Shown in pieces: positions 48,801-61,696 of a DNA stretch of 64,000 nucleotides. The position numbers and the translations under genes are program-made. Each line of letters starts with the position of its first letter. Within the stretch, counting starts at the first letter, position 1. Origin of the DNA: Atrichornis clamosus (lineage: Eukaryota > Chordata > Aves > Passeriformes > Menuridae); the NCBI GenBank assembly GCA_013400975.1, contig WBMZ01006356.1:1-64000 (forward strand), written 5' to 3'. Under the pieces are notes generated by a model. It searched no databases. It was not told the DNA's origin and saw only the letters and a program-made list of their open reading frames with translations.

Positions 48801-49867
48801 ACAAACTGGTAACTCAGCTTCCACCTATTAATTTTGAAACTGCATGCTCTATTAACATATAAATGTAAAATACTCTACATCTGAACAGTTCATTTATGTC
48901 TCATAATGAAAATGGACTCCATATGCTGTCTGGATGTTCAGCAACCCCCTCAAGACATTCTACCATCCTTTCTTGTGCCACTTGGCATTTATCCAATACC
49001 TTACAAAGTTACTCAAAGATTACTACTAGAATCATTTGGAACATGCATCTCCAGGAGGACTTGTAATGAGCAGTCCGTGTCTTTTTCACCAGTGAATCAG
49101 AAAAAACCATGCCCTGGTGTTCTTCAGTTGCCCAAACAGGTGCTCCTTTGGCTGGTTGAAATTGCCAAACCAGCTTTAACCTTTAGTGGATTGAAAAGTG
49201 GTGCCTGTGGCCAATAAAGTCTTTCTTCTCGCAGACCAGCTCTTGCAGAAAGGAAGGAGGGGTGGAGGTGGTAGGAAGAAGGAGAAGCTCCTCTGGATAT
49301 GTGGGGCCAGTAAGGGGATTACAAGCTTTGAGAGGGCAGTGCAGCCATGGGTAACTTTCCCAAGGTCTTAGTAAAACTTGCACTCATTTAAGTGTCTTGT
49401 ACTCTGGAGAAGCTGCAAATATTTGCAGGCTCTAAGCAATTCCTGAGCAGGTAGTTTTGGCTAGTTAATTATGCCCTGTAGCTCTTTGTCACTCACAGAC
49501 TGAACCCATAGCCCTGAATTAATTTCCCTGATTCATGGCCTGGACAGGGCTCTTAAAACAGGGGAACCTCAGGTGCCTGGTGCTTTTGCGATTTTTAAGG
49601 TGACATGCCAGCTTAACACCACCTTCAGGATTTGCCAATGTTTTCACAGGAGAAGGTCCTGAGCACTCAGATGGTTACCTAATCCCTTCCCACACCGTGG
49701 GGCAGGTTTAGCACTCCCCAAACCTTTCCTCAACTCAAACCATACCCTGAAGAGCTCAAGTCACTTTGTATACAGTTGCTGAGAGGGCTGTCCTGATCAC
49801 AGAGGCTCAGTATCCTGCAGTCTTAGAGGTGTTTACCATCACAGTAAGCCCACAAGTTGGGGCACTG
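45826..49867. other. Intergenic; no gene seen
   Basis: The frame at 47586-48038 (+, 150 codons) is long for AT-balanced DNA but has no bias, motif or splice context that I can support. 45830-46110 is AT-rich with homeodomain-type cores. A miR-29-like word near 47118 has no hairpin. Confidence 0.5.
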
Positions 49868-49990
49868 TTGCTATTCCCATTGTACTCCTAGGGAACTGAG
49901 TCACAGCACTGATGTAATTTGCCTGAGGCAGAAGAAGTCTGGGGCAGAACAGGGAATTGAGCACAAGTCCCTCAAATTCCTGGCAGGCAC
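49868..49990 (-). mobile_element. MIR-type SINE remnant
   Basis: The + strand reads 'attcccattgtactcctagg', 'gaactgagtcacagcactga', 'tgtaatttgcctgaggcag', 'ctggggcagaacagggaatt' and 'gagcacaagtccctcaaatt', aligning in order to the reverse MIR consensus. It is among the clearest of the old SINE copies here. Confidence 0.65.
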
Positions 49991-52900
49991 TGCCAGCCCA
50001 GGCCATCCCAATGGCCTGCAATATTTGTGAAAACATCTGGAAGGGCTTTAGGTGCAGTGTTTAAGGTTTTCGCTTGCTTGAGCACGCATGGAAGTGCCAG
50101 CCATACCTCTGTGGGTGAATCTGCCACAGCAGGATGGATGGGATGCCATTGCGTCACAGCCCGGTAACATTCTGCAAAACCCTCAGGAAGAGAACCTGGT
50201 GCCAGGCACGGGATCAGCAGGCGAGCTGTGGGCAGCCGAGGAACCTCTGGACAAGCAGCATCATGCAGCAGCTGATCCCAAGCCCAGAGCAGCCACCGTC
50301 TCCAGCACGCTTTGAACACGCTTGTTCGAGTGATCACTCAACACCAGAGGAATTTGAGAGATCTGCTTTGCGTGTGGCAATGTCCAGCTGGCAAGAAATA
50401 ACTATTAGACTTTTGCAGTGCCCTGCACACACTCCATATTAAGCAAACCCTGTGTTTAAAGGCATAAATCATAGCACAGTGTTTTCTCTTCCAAGATTAA
50501 GATTTTAAAATCCAACTTCAACAAAACGCTCAATTAAAGGTGCAGAAGCTACTTAACAACGGAACTCACTAGCAATGCTCTTCGAGGCTTTGAAATACCC
50601 CCATCCATTCAGAGACCAGTCAAAAGATGATGATGCTCCATCTCTGACTCCCTGTTTTGGGGCTTTGTTTTCTCAGAACAGTGGTGAACACAGGATGAAA
50701 ATCCTATTGAAACTGATGGAAAGAATTGAAGCACATTTGGGCTCAGCTCTCCAGCAGCAGGGCACTAAGCATTAGGGTGGGCTTTTACTTTTTATTTTAC
50801 AGAGATAAAAATCTTGCCTGGAGTTTGTACAGCTGGAAGATAAATGAAGTCAATGCACAAAACTCACCCACCACGGGCAGCAGCAGAGATAAAAGTTGCT
50901 AGAATTTGATTGCACCCATTATTAAAACTTATCTTTAACCATCTCTCTGTCTATTGATTTCTAGCCAACTATTAACTAGCAATGACCTTAGTGGCTTGAA
51001 AATAACTGGGGAAGTCAAGTAAACAAAGGGGAACCTGGCTGCATACAATAAGCCAAGATATTTGCAGAGACCCTCTTTGCTGCCGCTCATTGCAATAAAC
51101 CTGTGCTGAGTAGTTTTCCATTTAAACATCTGAGTCAATGATCCAAGATGCTGAGGGTGTGGTCAAGCAACTGAGTGTACAGAGGAGCAGAAGCAAGGAA
51201 TAGCAGTTAATTGTAATTGTGTCCAGAGCCTTGAATTAATGTAATCTCAAGCAAAGTCAGAGACAAAGGTTCACAATTTAAGAGCTTAGCTCCACTGTCT
51301 GTAAGCCTTCATGTATATTAAGAAGAAACATTAATTACACACAGGTCAATTTGACTTTTTCAGGACATAGTATTATACTGTACCTAGTGCCAAAGAAAGC
51401 CATTTTTGTTGTATAAAAACCTCATGAAAATAGGCAATAGTTCTTTCAGAACAAAAAACAAAGTATTTCATCACACCTGTATTGTATCATCCAAGCTATT
51501 TCAGGCCTCAAGATTCTTTCTTCCATGATCCAAGAATTTTCACCCCATGTCCTTTCCCTCCACCAGCACATCTACCCAGTGTCCTCCACATTTCCCTTTG
51601 TAGAGTGCTTTGAGATTCCCTCCACATTCACCATAACCCTCCCCTTACCCAGCCCTGTACCCACAGCACCCTCAAAACTCTCCCCCTTCCCAATACACTC
51701 GGCTCCTTCCCACACCCCATAACAATCAGCTGGGGAAGAAGCAGCATTTACTGTGGTTTGTTTCAGGCTATTTGTGCTCTAACTGGACAGTCACTGCTGG
51801 CCGAACAGCACCCGTAACTTTTGAAAACTCCCTGAGTGTTGTATACAGAACACATCCTTGCCTGGCCACTGATTTTCAAGAAGCTTTTAGTAACAAGGAT
51901 TATTTGGGTTTCCCTGTTTAAGTTGGCTGATCAATAGGTTCCATAATTTCTGAAAGAATACAATAAAAATACCAGTGCAACTATTTTGACAATTAATATT
52001 CTTACACACCACCTTCTACACTATATTGGTCTTGGCCTTACTTAGTATTACAGTTAGAGCAGTAGTTCCTAGGAAATTCTCTCAAATTTTTGGAAAAATA
52101 TTGTCAGCATGCAAGCCTGTTGATTTACATCTCATCCTGGATGCCATAGCTGATCTGTGTATGAGAATAAAGTGAAACATGCAAAATAGGGCCAATTGTG
52201 GTGACTGTACAAAATGGGAAATTTCAGAGGGAAATGTGGGATCCACTGGGTTTCGAAAATCAAATGTAGGTCTGTTTCTCCTTACCAGAGAAGAGATTTA
52301 GGGACATTCACATATCCAGGTTCACACAGGGCATAATCAGACTTAGTGGAGCAAGAAAAGCCAATGTCTCTTTAGTCATAGTCCCACACTACAGAAAAAG
52401 CTCTTGCAAAATTCTGGTGTTTCCAGTTTGTGGGGAAATCCTTTAGAAGAGCTTTGTGTGCTTTCTCATTCCCTCTGTAGGCAAACCAGGACTGCAGGGG
52501 CAGCATAAATAAAGTCATTCAAGGCCAGAAGAGGAAGATGTCCAAATTCTTCTTAATCTGAAACCTAAATAGAACTCTAAATATGTTGGCAATTCAGCCA
52601 TCCACCCAAAGGATTCTTTTTGGACTGACACTCAGATAATCCACCATCCATCCTCCTCAAAGAATTTTGAGCCTTTTGACTCAATTAGGTGACATTTGAA
52701 AGAGCGGTAGAAATTTCAGCAACAAGAAATGCCTAAAGGATTTGGCAGAACCCATAGAGGAGTGGAGGTAGAGATCCAGAGGAGCTTCCACTGTGGAAAG
52801 GCACGTGGTAACAACCCTTACGGAACAGCACATGTGTCCTGGCTGGCCAACCAGAGCTTGCACAGCTCTGTCCCAGCTACAGCATTACGTTATCTTCCGT

Positions 52901-54144
52901 GTCGTGGAGCCACAGGAAGAGCAGTGTGAAAAGAGCTGGGGTTGTTATGATAGAAACAGAAGTAGGATGAAAAGGCCAAAGGACAAAAATCCACAGGAGA
53001 CTTCAGTAACTCTGGTGTTCAGGAAACAACAAGGCTCTTTCCCATCCCTTCATCTTCTTCCTGTGAAGGGCGAGATTACCCACCCTAAAGGCAGGAAGAC
53101 ACATACACCTTCCTCACCAGAAGAGGCATGGCATTATAATAGCAGGGCTATTTTTTCCCCAGGAAAAAGAATGAAATCAGCTATTTACACTGGACAAATT
53201 ACAAGCTCTGGAAAGCACATGAGGCTCACAAAGAGAGCAGTTGTATCACAAATAAATATGGGGGGGGGGAAACTTATTGATTAGCTTTGTAAAACGCAGT
53301 TGCCCAATCAATAGCAATTTCTGGAAATGCCTGGTACTTATTTTGTGCAGCTTGTACTATGAGGATAAATAATAAGTGTACTTAAGGGGCACGTCTCCTG
53401 ACACCACTGCCGAGCCCTGTACAACACAGAGCCAGAACGTGGTACAACAATTGCACAAGCCAGGACTAATCCACTGTACTTCTAAAAAAAGAAAAATCAC
53501 AAGCACAGATCCAAACACAGCCACACTATCAAAATAAACACCTGGATCCCAAAGGTATCCAGACAAGTTCCTGCTGCTCTTGTTGTAGATGGCTGGCACT
53601 GGATCCAGGATGGTATGAGACTCACCCGTTCACTCTGCCCAACTGGGAAGCCATGGGCCCCTAAGAATTCCTGCTGTATGGGAATACATAGACCCTCCCC
53701 TCTTGCCTGAATGACTAGGGTGCCCCTGAACACATCAAAAGCCCCAGATCTTGGAATAGAAAAAAAAAGGACACAAAGCAGTTTGCCAGGATGGTTTGCC
53801 TGAAACAGCCCCTCCATGGCAGCACCAGCCCCCTGCCTCTTGTAGGCTTGGTTTGGACACACTGACCTCTTCTCTTGCCTTCCTCTTCAAGGGAACCCAG
53901 CTGTGCTGGGGCAGGGCAGGGTCCCAAAGGAAGCAGAACCCCAGAGAGACCACATCACATGCTACTGGCACAACAGCAACTCAGCAAGAGGCACAAAGGG
54001 TGAGCACCTCACCACAGCAGGGCTGCAAGGAGCCCCTGGTTAACCCTGACCCAGGCTCCTGGATATACCACAGCCCTGTGCTAAAAGTAGCACCTGATGG
54101 GAAGCAGGGAAAATCCACCTCAGCTCCCCAGAGGCTTCTCTACT
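49991..54144. other. Intergenic; no gene seen
   Basis: Frames such as 52793-53284 (+, 163 codons) show no bias. AT-rich parts near 50400-50560 and 51170-51380 (GTTAATTGTAATTG, GAATTAATGTAATC, CATTAATTACAC) carry homeodomain cores. A G(9) run occurs near 53262-53270. Confidence 0.5.
51170..51380. promoter_or_regulatory. Candidate conserved non-coding block
   Basis: TAAT/ATTA cores recur in about 200 bases (GTTAATTGTAATTG, TTGAATTAATGTAATC, ACATTAATTACAC) with no repeat or frame. Suggestive of a homeodomain-rich enhancer; unverified. Confidence 0.2.
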
Positions 54145-54220
54145 TCCCTTCTTTACAGATAGGAAGTTTGCTCACATTGTAACATGAGATCATAGCACAG
54201 GAAAGACTGGAACCAGACGC
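54145..54220 (-). mobile_element. Possible MIR-type SINE remnant
   Basis: 'cttctttacagataggaagt' followed by 'agatcatagcacaggaaag' and 'actggaaccagacg' loosely follows the reverse MIR centre. Weak because the block is short and diverged. Confidence 0.35.
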
Positions 54221-54227
54221 TCGTTTA

Positions 54228-54250
54228 AGCTGCAGTTTTTTACTGCAGCT
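54228..54250. repeat. Perfect 9-bp inverted repeat with T(5) loop
   Basis: AGCTGCAGT (54228-54236), five T, then ACTGCAGCT (54242-54250) gives a fully paired 9-bp stem. It is too short for a miRNA precursor. It may reflect a local inverted duplication or nothing at all. Confidence 0.8.
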
Positions 54251-55289
54251 GCCAAGGATAACGATGTTTGCATGAAACATGTTTACAGATACTGCTCACA
54301 GCCCTCCAGTGAGGTGGCCTGTGCAAGAGCCCATGACCAGCCCATCATAACAGAGGCTGACACCCACCCTACTTACTTGGACCAGCTGCATCACTCCAGA
54401 CAAGAGAGGACAGGCAGTTTTCACATCCACAGCACCCAACACTGCCCACGCAACTGATAGTCGGAAGAAGAAAGGGAAAAGTGTTTGTAACATAATCCCT
54501 TATATAGCTTTTGGTGCAGATTGCTGCCAGCTGGGTGATGAGAGAACAGGGTAGCTGCTCTTCTCACTGGACAGAGCCCAAAGGTGTTTCACATTTTCCC
54601 TTTGGGCCCTAATGACTCTCCCATCAGCACACCCTTCCTTGACAGGTGTCTCAGGACACAGGTGTCTGGGGCAAATACTGAAACCTTGTCTTCCCTATAG
54701 AGAAGAGTCATTTACTCTAAGCTTTGGAGAGGGACTCCATGAGACTACACTAGTTTTTAAATCACGGCAGGATAAGAGGAGTTTATGTGGAGTGGGAATG
54801 ACTCATTTTTCTGTTCCTAAAATGTTGGTATTACTCACCAGAAAAATCCCCACATATTCTGAGGGATTTCAGTGCTTTTTGTCTTCCATTAACAGCTCAT
54901 CTTGTTTGCTTCCTCGTCACAGCGTCCTCCTCATAAGAACTTCCTGCATCCTTTGTCACCACCTCACAACATCATTGTGGCAGCCAAACAGTTCATGGAA
55001 GCTGGAAAAGACATTAGGCAGCTAGTGATCCCTTTGTCACTTAGGGAAGGTCCCGCTAGCCTCCATGACTCCATGTTCAGCAGCACAGTTAGACATGCAG
55101 GTTGTGTGTTGCATGGATTTTCCTTGTGACTCAAAGCAATTTTCATTTACAATCTAGAGCTCTGCACTCGTTACCAAGGGATGTGTAAATGAAAGCCTTC
55201 AGGTACCTTGCACAAATGGGAATGGTATCCTTACTTGAATTCTTGTGTCTCCCAAGAGGGAGTGCACACGTGCTGCTTTTGGATCCTGA
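54251..55289. other. Intergenic; no gene seen
   Basis: The frame at 54612-55025 (+, 137 codons) shows no codon bias or motif. Nothing else recognised. Confidence 0.5.
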
Positions 55290-55375
55290 CATAGCTGGTA
55301 GAGGGAATTAAAGACATAGCCAAGTCATTTCAGCTCTTTGTGCCTGGTTTCCCTAGCTATAAAACATGTTTTCTT
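55290..55375 (+). mobile_element. MIR-type SINE remnant, plus orientation
   Basis: 'agccaagtcatttcagctct' followed by 'ttgtgcctggtttccctagc' and 'tataaaacatg' matches the sense MIR core ('caagtcacttaacctctctg', 'tgcctcagtttcc', 'atctgtaaaatg'). Confidence 0.5.
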
Positions 55376-57803
55376 TGCATTAACCTTGAGGCTAAACATA
55401 AATGGAGGCCTGGAGCTGCTACACACAGAAGACTGTGCAAAGATGAAAATTTCTTGGGGACCTGCAAAGCAGAGAAAGGGAATACATTTAACTTAGGAGT
55501 GGTGTGGGCTATGTCTCCCCTTCACTTTCCCTCCATCCTACAAAATCTTATTGCTCTTCTTGCTTTTTGTTGTAAATAATTGATGTGTGAAGTGCTGACT
55601 CATAAGTCTGGGGTTACAGGAAAGGAAACTTTGTTTCTTGGTTAAAAAATTCATTTCACAGCATAGGCAGCTTCCTCCCGGGCTGGCTGGCCAGCCCTGA
55701 GCCGCATGGTGTGCCCTGCAGACAGGGATGATCCAGCGGGGGAGGATTTCCAGAGCACTGGGGTTCTGCCTGTCCTTCTGCAACAGGGGAACCCAAGAAT
55801 TGCCCCACCAAGAGCTTGGCAGTGCCGTCTGCATGAAGTGCAGCATGGCAGAGCTCCCTTCCCTTGGTGCTAAAGCAGAGGTAGGGCCGTGTGGGTGTGC
55901 CAGGTTGTGCTTCTCTGCGCATCATCTGGACCCACGTGGGCTTTTACCCACTCTGTCTGAGCAGGAAGAGAGGTTGTGCTGGGGCTGCAATGTCCACGAG
56001 CTGTTGCCTCTCCATAAACAGACCAAATTTTGGACTTCCCCAGTAACTGCTGTTCCAAAATGACAGTGAAGAGTGTCCCCAATGCTCAGGACTTGAAGCT
56101 GCAGTCTCAAGCATAAATCACCTAATTCCTCAAAGATGTTACTGTACAAAGGAATAGAGGAAGTATTATCTGTACGTCACAGGAGAGAAGACACTCAGAT
56201 CCTTAAATTTTTTCAGCACCTGACCTGCACTGATTTCCCCAGCAGTCAGGCAGTTGCACTCCTGCAGTGAGCCACACGCCAGTGACTCACTCAGCGTCAG
56301 ACAGAAAGTCTGCAGCGCTGCAGCGAAGACAACTTCACTCTTCTGGAGCTCACAGAGGCACTTCTGACACCTGGGGTGCTGTGACACTTCCCCTCACTCC
56401 CTTCAAGCAGCATTATTTCATCATGTCTGCCAGGGACAATTTGCTACTGGAATTCAGTACTTTTATCTCTGCTCTTTGATGGACACCCTTGTGGCATATT
56501 TGACTCATCTTCTTTCTAATATTGTCGTGATAGAATTCAACACCCCCTCCATTCTCCTCAGACATTGCAGGAAAGGTGAATTTGAAAACTTCTTTTTCAG
56601 AGCAACTGATGATAACAGCTCCATTGTGCCTGACAAAGCCAGTCACAGCCTGTGCCTTCAAAAGCCATAGGAATGTTGTTGCTGTGGCTCTGCTTTGTGT
56701 TGGCTATGACTGTGCAAGGTGTGAAACAGGGAACCGGCCTCTGTCCCACAGAGCTTGCAGTCGTAACAACCATCCATACATTGAATATTTACTATATAAA
56801 TATTTAGCTAAAGAAAGCATCCAAGTCACAAAGCTCAATGGATTGAAAAGGTCAATGGAGAAGCAAGTTTTTCAGAAGACTGGATTTATCCATAGAATAG
56901 CAATTTACAGAACTTCCGTGTAGTATTTAGAGAGAACCAAAAGCTCACAGGGAGTGAAAAGAACTTAAGATGTAAACCTCTCCTTGTGCAAACCTTTCCT
57001 AAGTAAAGTCTCCTCCACTTGAAAAAGGACAGGAGTAGAAGAGCTCCACAAATTGAGCAGCATCTGCCTCTGCAGGGCTGACAGCCCTGGGAAATGCTCA
57101 ATTCCTGTGATATGGACACATATCTAGGACGTGGGGCAGAAGGGGAGCTATGGTGGCTTGAATCTCACATATCAGGACAAATTAGTTCATTGAGGATATA
57201 CCAACAAGTACAGGTGCTGCTGTGCATGTGGATATGTGACAGAAGAGATGGTACGTCAAAGGCAGCATCAGGAGAAAACCCCAAGTCTTGCTCTCTTTTG
57301 TGAGAAAGATTTCTTTGAGCTCTCGATGCTAATGGGAGTAAGGAAAAGATGTTTCTCTTTACTCCTGATGAATGCTTTCCTATTTAAATGATAACCAACT
57401 CTAGAGTGAAGTGGGATGCTCCTATGCAGAGCCTACACAATAGCAAGCTGTTTTCTTTTTTTAACAAGAAAAATTCAAATCACTAGTAAATGCTTATGGT
57501 CTTCAGCACTCCAACTACACTAAAACAAACCAGGCCTCTTACAAACATGGGAACAGGGCAGGTTCACAAAGCCATACCTGCCTTATGGGCTCTTAAGGAT
57601 CACGGAGGAACCTGCATCTGAAGGTTGTGAGCACACACTGAGGCTGGACTTGAATTCCTGCTGTTCCTCTGTGCTGTCTAAGCACTGTCCTCTACGGTTG
57701 CTCCAGAGCGTAGTGGGAGGCAACCACAGGATCCAGCAACCACATCTCCTCTGTGGTGACAGGACAAGAGAGACAGATGCATGATTGCATAAAAGAAATT
57801 TAT

Positions 57804-57821
57804 AAAAAAAAAAAAAAAAAA
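57804..57821 (+). repeat. A(18) homopolymer
   Basis: An uninterrupted run of 18 A. No AATAAA lies at the expected distance upstream, so a retrocopy tail is not supported. Confidence 0.9.
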
Positions 57822-58661
57822 GGAAGAACTTCATTTCCTCTTGGTCAGACCAGCTTTGTTAACCAAAATGCTTGGAGAAACTGTGGGTACGAGCTGTGGG
57901 CATGGCAGTGGTGCGGGAGACTCTCTGAGCAAGGGCACCGGACTGTAGAGAACAGCCAAAACAACAAACATTTGTTATGCTTTTCAGCTGTACCAGGGAT
58001 GGGCCCTGGGGATCCCTGGGGATCAGGGATCTTGGAGCAGGAGAGCTGGCTCGGTTGCCCTGGGGAGACATTCTTTGTGCAAGTGACAGATGGGTTTTCT
58101 TTTGGAGACCTTTGCTCCCTGAGCCAAGGCAGGATGACTGGGCTCTCCAAAATGTGTACACATGAGAAGCATCTCTGTGTGTGTGCATAAGCACAGGCAT
58201 GAACATATGGACATATGTGTGTGTTTATACATAAATGTATGCACTTTACCTTTCAGGTCACCTAGGGCACATAAACTTAGAATTTCTGAAAGGGATGGCC
58301 CACATGGAAGAACAGGTCCAAGAACGAGTGGCTCCAGAGCAATCTAAATCCTGTTAATTTTTACAGCTGGAGGAGAGAACTCTTGATATAGTTGGACACC
58401 CTGTGTACCTTTGCTAAAATTAACTTTTGGAAACACTGTGATGAACCAACACTACAGCAGCAGCGTGACAATGTGTTTCAGCACAGCCCAGGTTATTTTT
58501 CCCCTGTCCAGCTGCAGCATGGCCCGGCAGAGCTCTGTATTATGTAAGATGGGAGTCAGATGACCAATACAACTCCTGCTTCAGTGGAGCAGAGATGCTG
58601 CCAGCTGGGCATGTGAGCAGCCCTGCCTCTTGAGTTTGCAACAAGAGTAATTCAAAAGAGA

Positions 58662-58686
58662 ACATATATATAGATATATATCATAT
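58662..58686. repeat. Short AT-rich (TA)n microsatellite
   Basis: ACATATATATAGATATATATC: two TA runs split by a G. Too short to be informative. Confidence 0.7.
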
Positions 58687-60299
58687 TAAAACAAATATTT
58701 GTGGGTTTAATGCTTTTGGGTTTGGGGGGTTTTTTAAAATTTATTTATTCTTGCTGGGAAAAGTTTATGGCTAGTGGTCTCTTTTACTCTGCATTTCCTG
58801 TCTTATGGTCTGTCTTGTTCCTACTGTAAAATACTGAATGCAAGATAATTCAAAACAAATTGTTTATTGTCATATTCTCAGTGGCTGTTGAGGCATTACA
58901 ACTTTCTTTTCTAGCTGTCACCTCACTCCTGTGAAGCCTGGGCACATGAGACTTGTCTTAGGGAAATCCCAGTCTTTCAGTTCCTTACTGTGTTTGGGAT
59001 TATCTTGGTTTGTAACACACTGTAGTTTTGTTTTCATTACTGTTAGGCAAGATTTTTTAAAGAGAATTCTGTTCAGCATCAGACACAGTGTCTCTTGGAA
59101 GGTTACAAATTGTTCTGTACAGCAAAGGAAAAAAACCCGATGGTTTAAGAAGGGAAAAGACTGGCATCCAGGTTCCTCACAATCTGTTCCCAGACTGAGC
59201 AATTTACTGTCTGTGTTGGTGCCTTGCACAGGCCACTTACACAAAGGTCAGGCACCCCCCAACAGCCCCTCATCCTGTGGTAACTCAAAAGTATAAACAT
59301 TAAGCTATTAAGGTTTACCCTACAGAACTTCCAACACATCCCATCAGCAAAACCCTGAGGCTGCTAAAACCACTTACTCTTCATTGGCTGAAGCTCAAAA
59401 GCAAGCAGGACCTGCTGAGGTTGATCCCAGCAACTCCCCTTTGCTGCTCTCTAACTGATGCTGTTGCTTCCCGTTCCAGCAGCTCCTGAAAGTGCAGAGA
59501 ACACCCAGGGACCGCGTGGTTCAATGGTGCCGGACATCTCAGCAGTGCCCAGGGACCTCCCAGCCTCTTCTGCAAGTGCGGCCTTGCTGTGGCAGCTGGA
59601 CACGTTGGGTCACACTGCAAGTATGGTCCAAAGGGCAGGGGGTGCGGATGGAGGGGCAACTGCAAGGAAACACGGAGGAGACACTGGTCAGTGTCAGAGG
59701 TCATATCCGGTTGTTTGAGTGAACCTTGGCTGTATTTTCCAAAGAGAGGGCTCCACGGAGATCAGCAAGGTGCCACTCGGGAAGTTTCAGGATGCTCCCT
59801 CCAAGCATGTGTGGCTGCATTCCCAGCCCCCCCTGGGGGAGGTCCCATGTCTCAGGGAACATCTTGGCCAGCAGCACCTACAGCATGTGCAAACATTCCA
59901 CCTCTGGGAAACATGCTGAGCTACTGAACATGCCTCCAGTTATTATAATGGAATTATAATGATGGGTAATTCTCCGATTGCAGCCTGGAAACAATGCTGG
60001 AAGTCTCACTGGGAGACTGAAAAGCATGCAGAGGTCTCCCTTTGCTCTGTTAATTCCATTGCAGTCCCACTGAGACCCCACCCAGCTCGGGCAAATCAAA
60101 CCACATCCATTTCCTCCATCTCTGCATGGTCTAGCAAGTGTCCTGAAAGGTCTGGTGTGGACTGGCAGCTTGTACGTACTGCATAGACAGGAACCTCTCC
60201 CAAGGAAAGCAAGAATCCTCTGGAAGATGTCAAGAAGACAAGACTGCATATCACAATCATGTAACAAGGAGGTGGTGAAATCGCTGTTGCGTTAGAGCT

Positions 60300-60640
60300 G
60301 AGCAACTCATGATTGCTCTGTCCTGCAAATGTTTTCAATGTTTAAACATTTTACCTTAAATGCAAATTTAGGTGACGATAAGCATTTTTACAAAGAAAGT
60401 GTGAAAAAAAGCTCAGTGGGGGCAATCAACACTGTTTCATTTTGATAACTTTGAAGTGTTTTGTATTCAGCCACATTAAAAAAAGCTCATTAATTTAAAT
60501 TGTGAAATCAAAAGTAATTTTGAATGAAATGAATTTTTCATTTTGGAAATGATAAAAGGGCAATTTCCAACCTTTAGAATACAATTCGAATTGAAAAATT
60601 TGCCCAGTACAACCCCTTTCAGCGAAAATGCTTTATTTCT
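60300..60640. promoter_or_regulatory. Candidate AT-rich regulatory block with octamer
   Basis: ATGCAAAT (60360-60367) is a perfect octamer for POU factors. CATTAATTTAAATTG follows near 60488 and the 12-base palindrome CAATTCGAATTG lies at 60582-60593. The block is repeat-free and about as AT-rich as any part of the window. Activity is inferred from motifs only. Confidence 0.2.
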
Positions 60641-61554
60641 CATATATTAGCATTTTGGGGTGACAATATGGTTCATCAAAAACCTCTGCACCTCAATAAT
60701 CTTCATCTAGGCTTCCCCTGATTGCATGGTGACTGTGTGTTGCCTAATTGTGTGTGACTAATACAATTTCATGTGCATTTCCGTGCACTGGGGATTCATT
60801 GTTGCCACATACTACCATTGGGAAATCTCTAAGCGTGTGTCTATGAAACAATGACAGGGAGACAAGAGTACCTCCTCTGGAGAAAAAAGACCTAGGAGGT
60901 GGCGGATGACCGGGAGCAAAAAATTATCAAGGCAGAACAGACAGAAAACAGAGCAGCTGTGCCTCTCCCTGGTTTGCAGGGCAGAAAACCTCCCCTGTTG
61001 GGCAGGACTTACTGGGACAGTGTTTAAGAGGTCCTCTGATGATGAGAACAATGAAACCTCAACATGCTTGAGAAAGGAGTGCAGTGAAAGAGAACTCTCC
61101 TCCTCACAGAGAAACATCCTGGGTCCAAAGAGCCAGGTGGACAACAAGTCCTGAGCAAAATGAGGAAGGAATCTTAAGAGGGGGTCCCAGGGGTAGAAAA
61201 GGAGAGGAAGGGTACAAGTAAGTTCCAAGCAAGCTACTGCTCTCAAGCAAGAGCCGACAGCAAGTGGTTATAGCAATCCTTCATTCCAAACTCCCTCTGA
61301 CAGCTTGTACAGCAGGTACAGAGTGTACAGAGCCCTCTTCTCTGGGACCAGCACTCACATTCCCAAACTGGGGCCCTTCCCAACCCCTTTGTGCAGCAGC
61401 ACCCCTATGGAGAGGATGGTTGTTTTGAGAACAGATTCTTGTCCCACAGGGCTGCTGGTCCCATATCTCCATCCTCTGCTAGAAAATGCCCTGTGGTGGT
61501 AGAGAATTTCTAGGGACCAGGTGTAGAGAGGGAAGGAAATACCTAATTTAGAGT

Positions 61555-61696
61555 GGGCCCTGGAGGTGTTTAAGAGAGGTATAGATGTGACACTTAGGGA
61601 CACAGTTTAGTGGTGGGTTTGGCTGTGTTAGGTTCATGGTTGGACTTGATGATCTTGGAGGTTTTTTCCAATCTAAATGGTTATACCATTCCATGA
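61555..61696 (+). mobile_element. CR1 LINE, 3' end
   Basis: The + strand reads 'gccctggaggtgtttaagag', 'gatgtgacacttagggacac', 'agtttagtggtgggtttggc', 'atggttggacttgatgatct' and 'ttttttccaatctaaatgg'. This is the CR1 subfamily with 'ggtttagtggtgg', the same type as the copy at 23022 and different from those at 13147 and 32221. Truncated to the last 140 bases or so. Confidence 0.9.

Larger units (their letters stand above)
55376..61554. other. Intergenic; no gene seen
   Basis: Many overlapping frames near 55650-56060 and 59380-59930 reflect moderate GC and few stops on both strands. No frame shows codon bias. TG-rich sequence lies near 58174-58235. The AT-rich part at 60300-60640 is listed separately. 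Confidence 0.5.
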
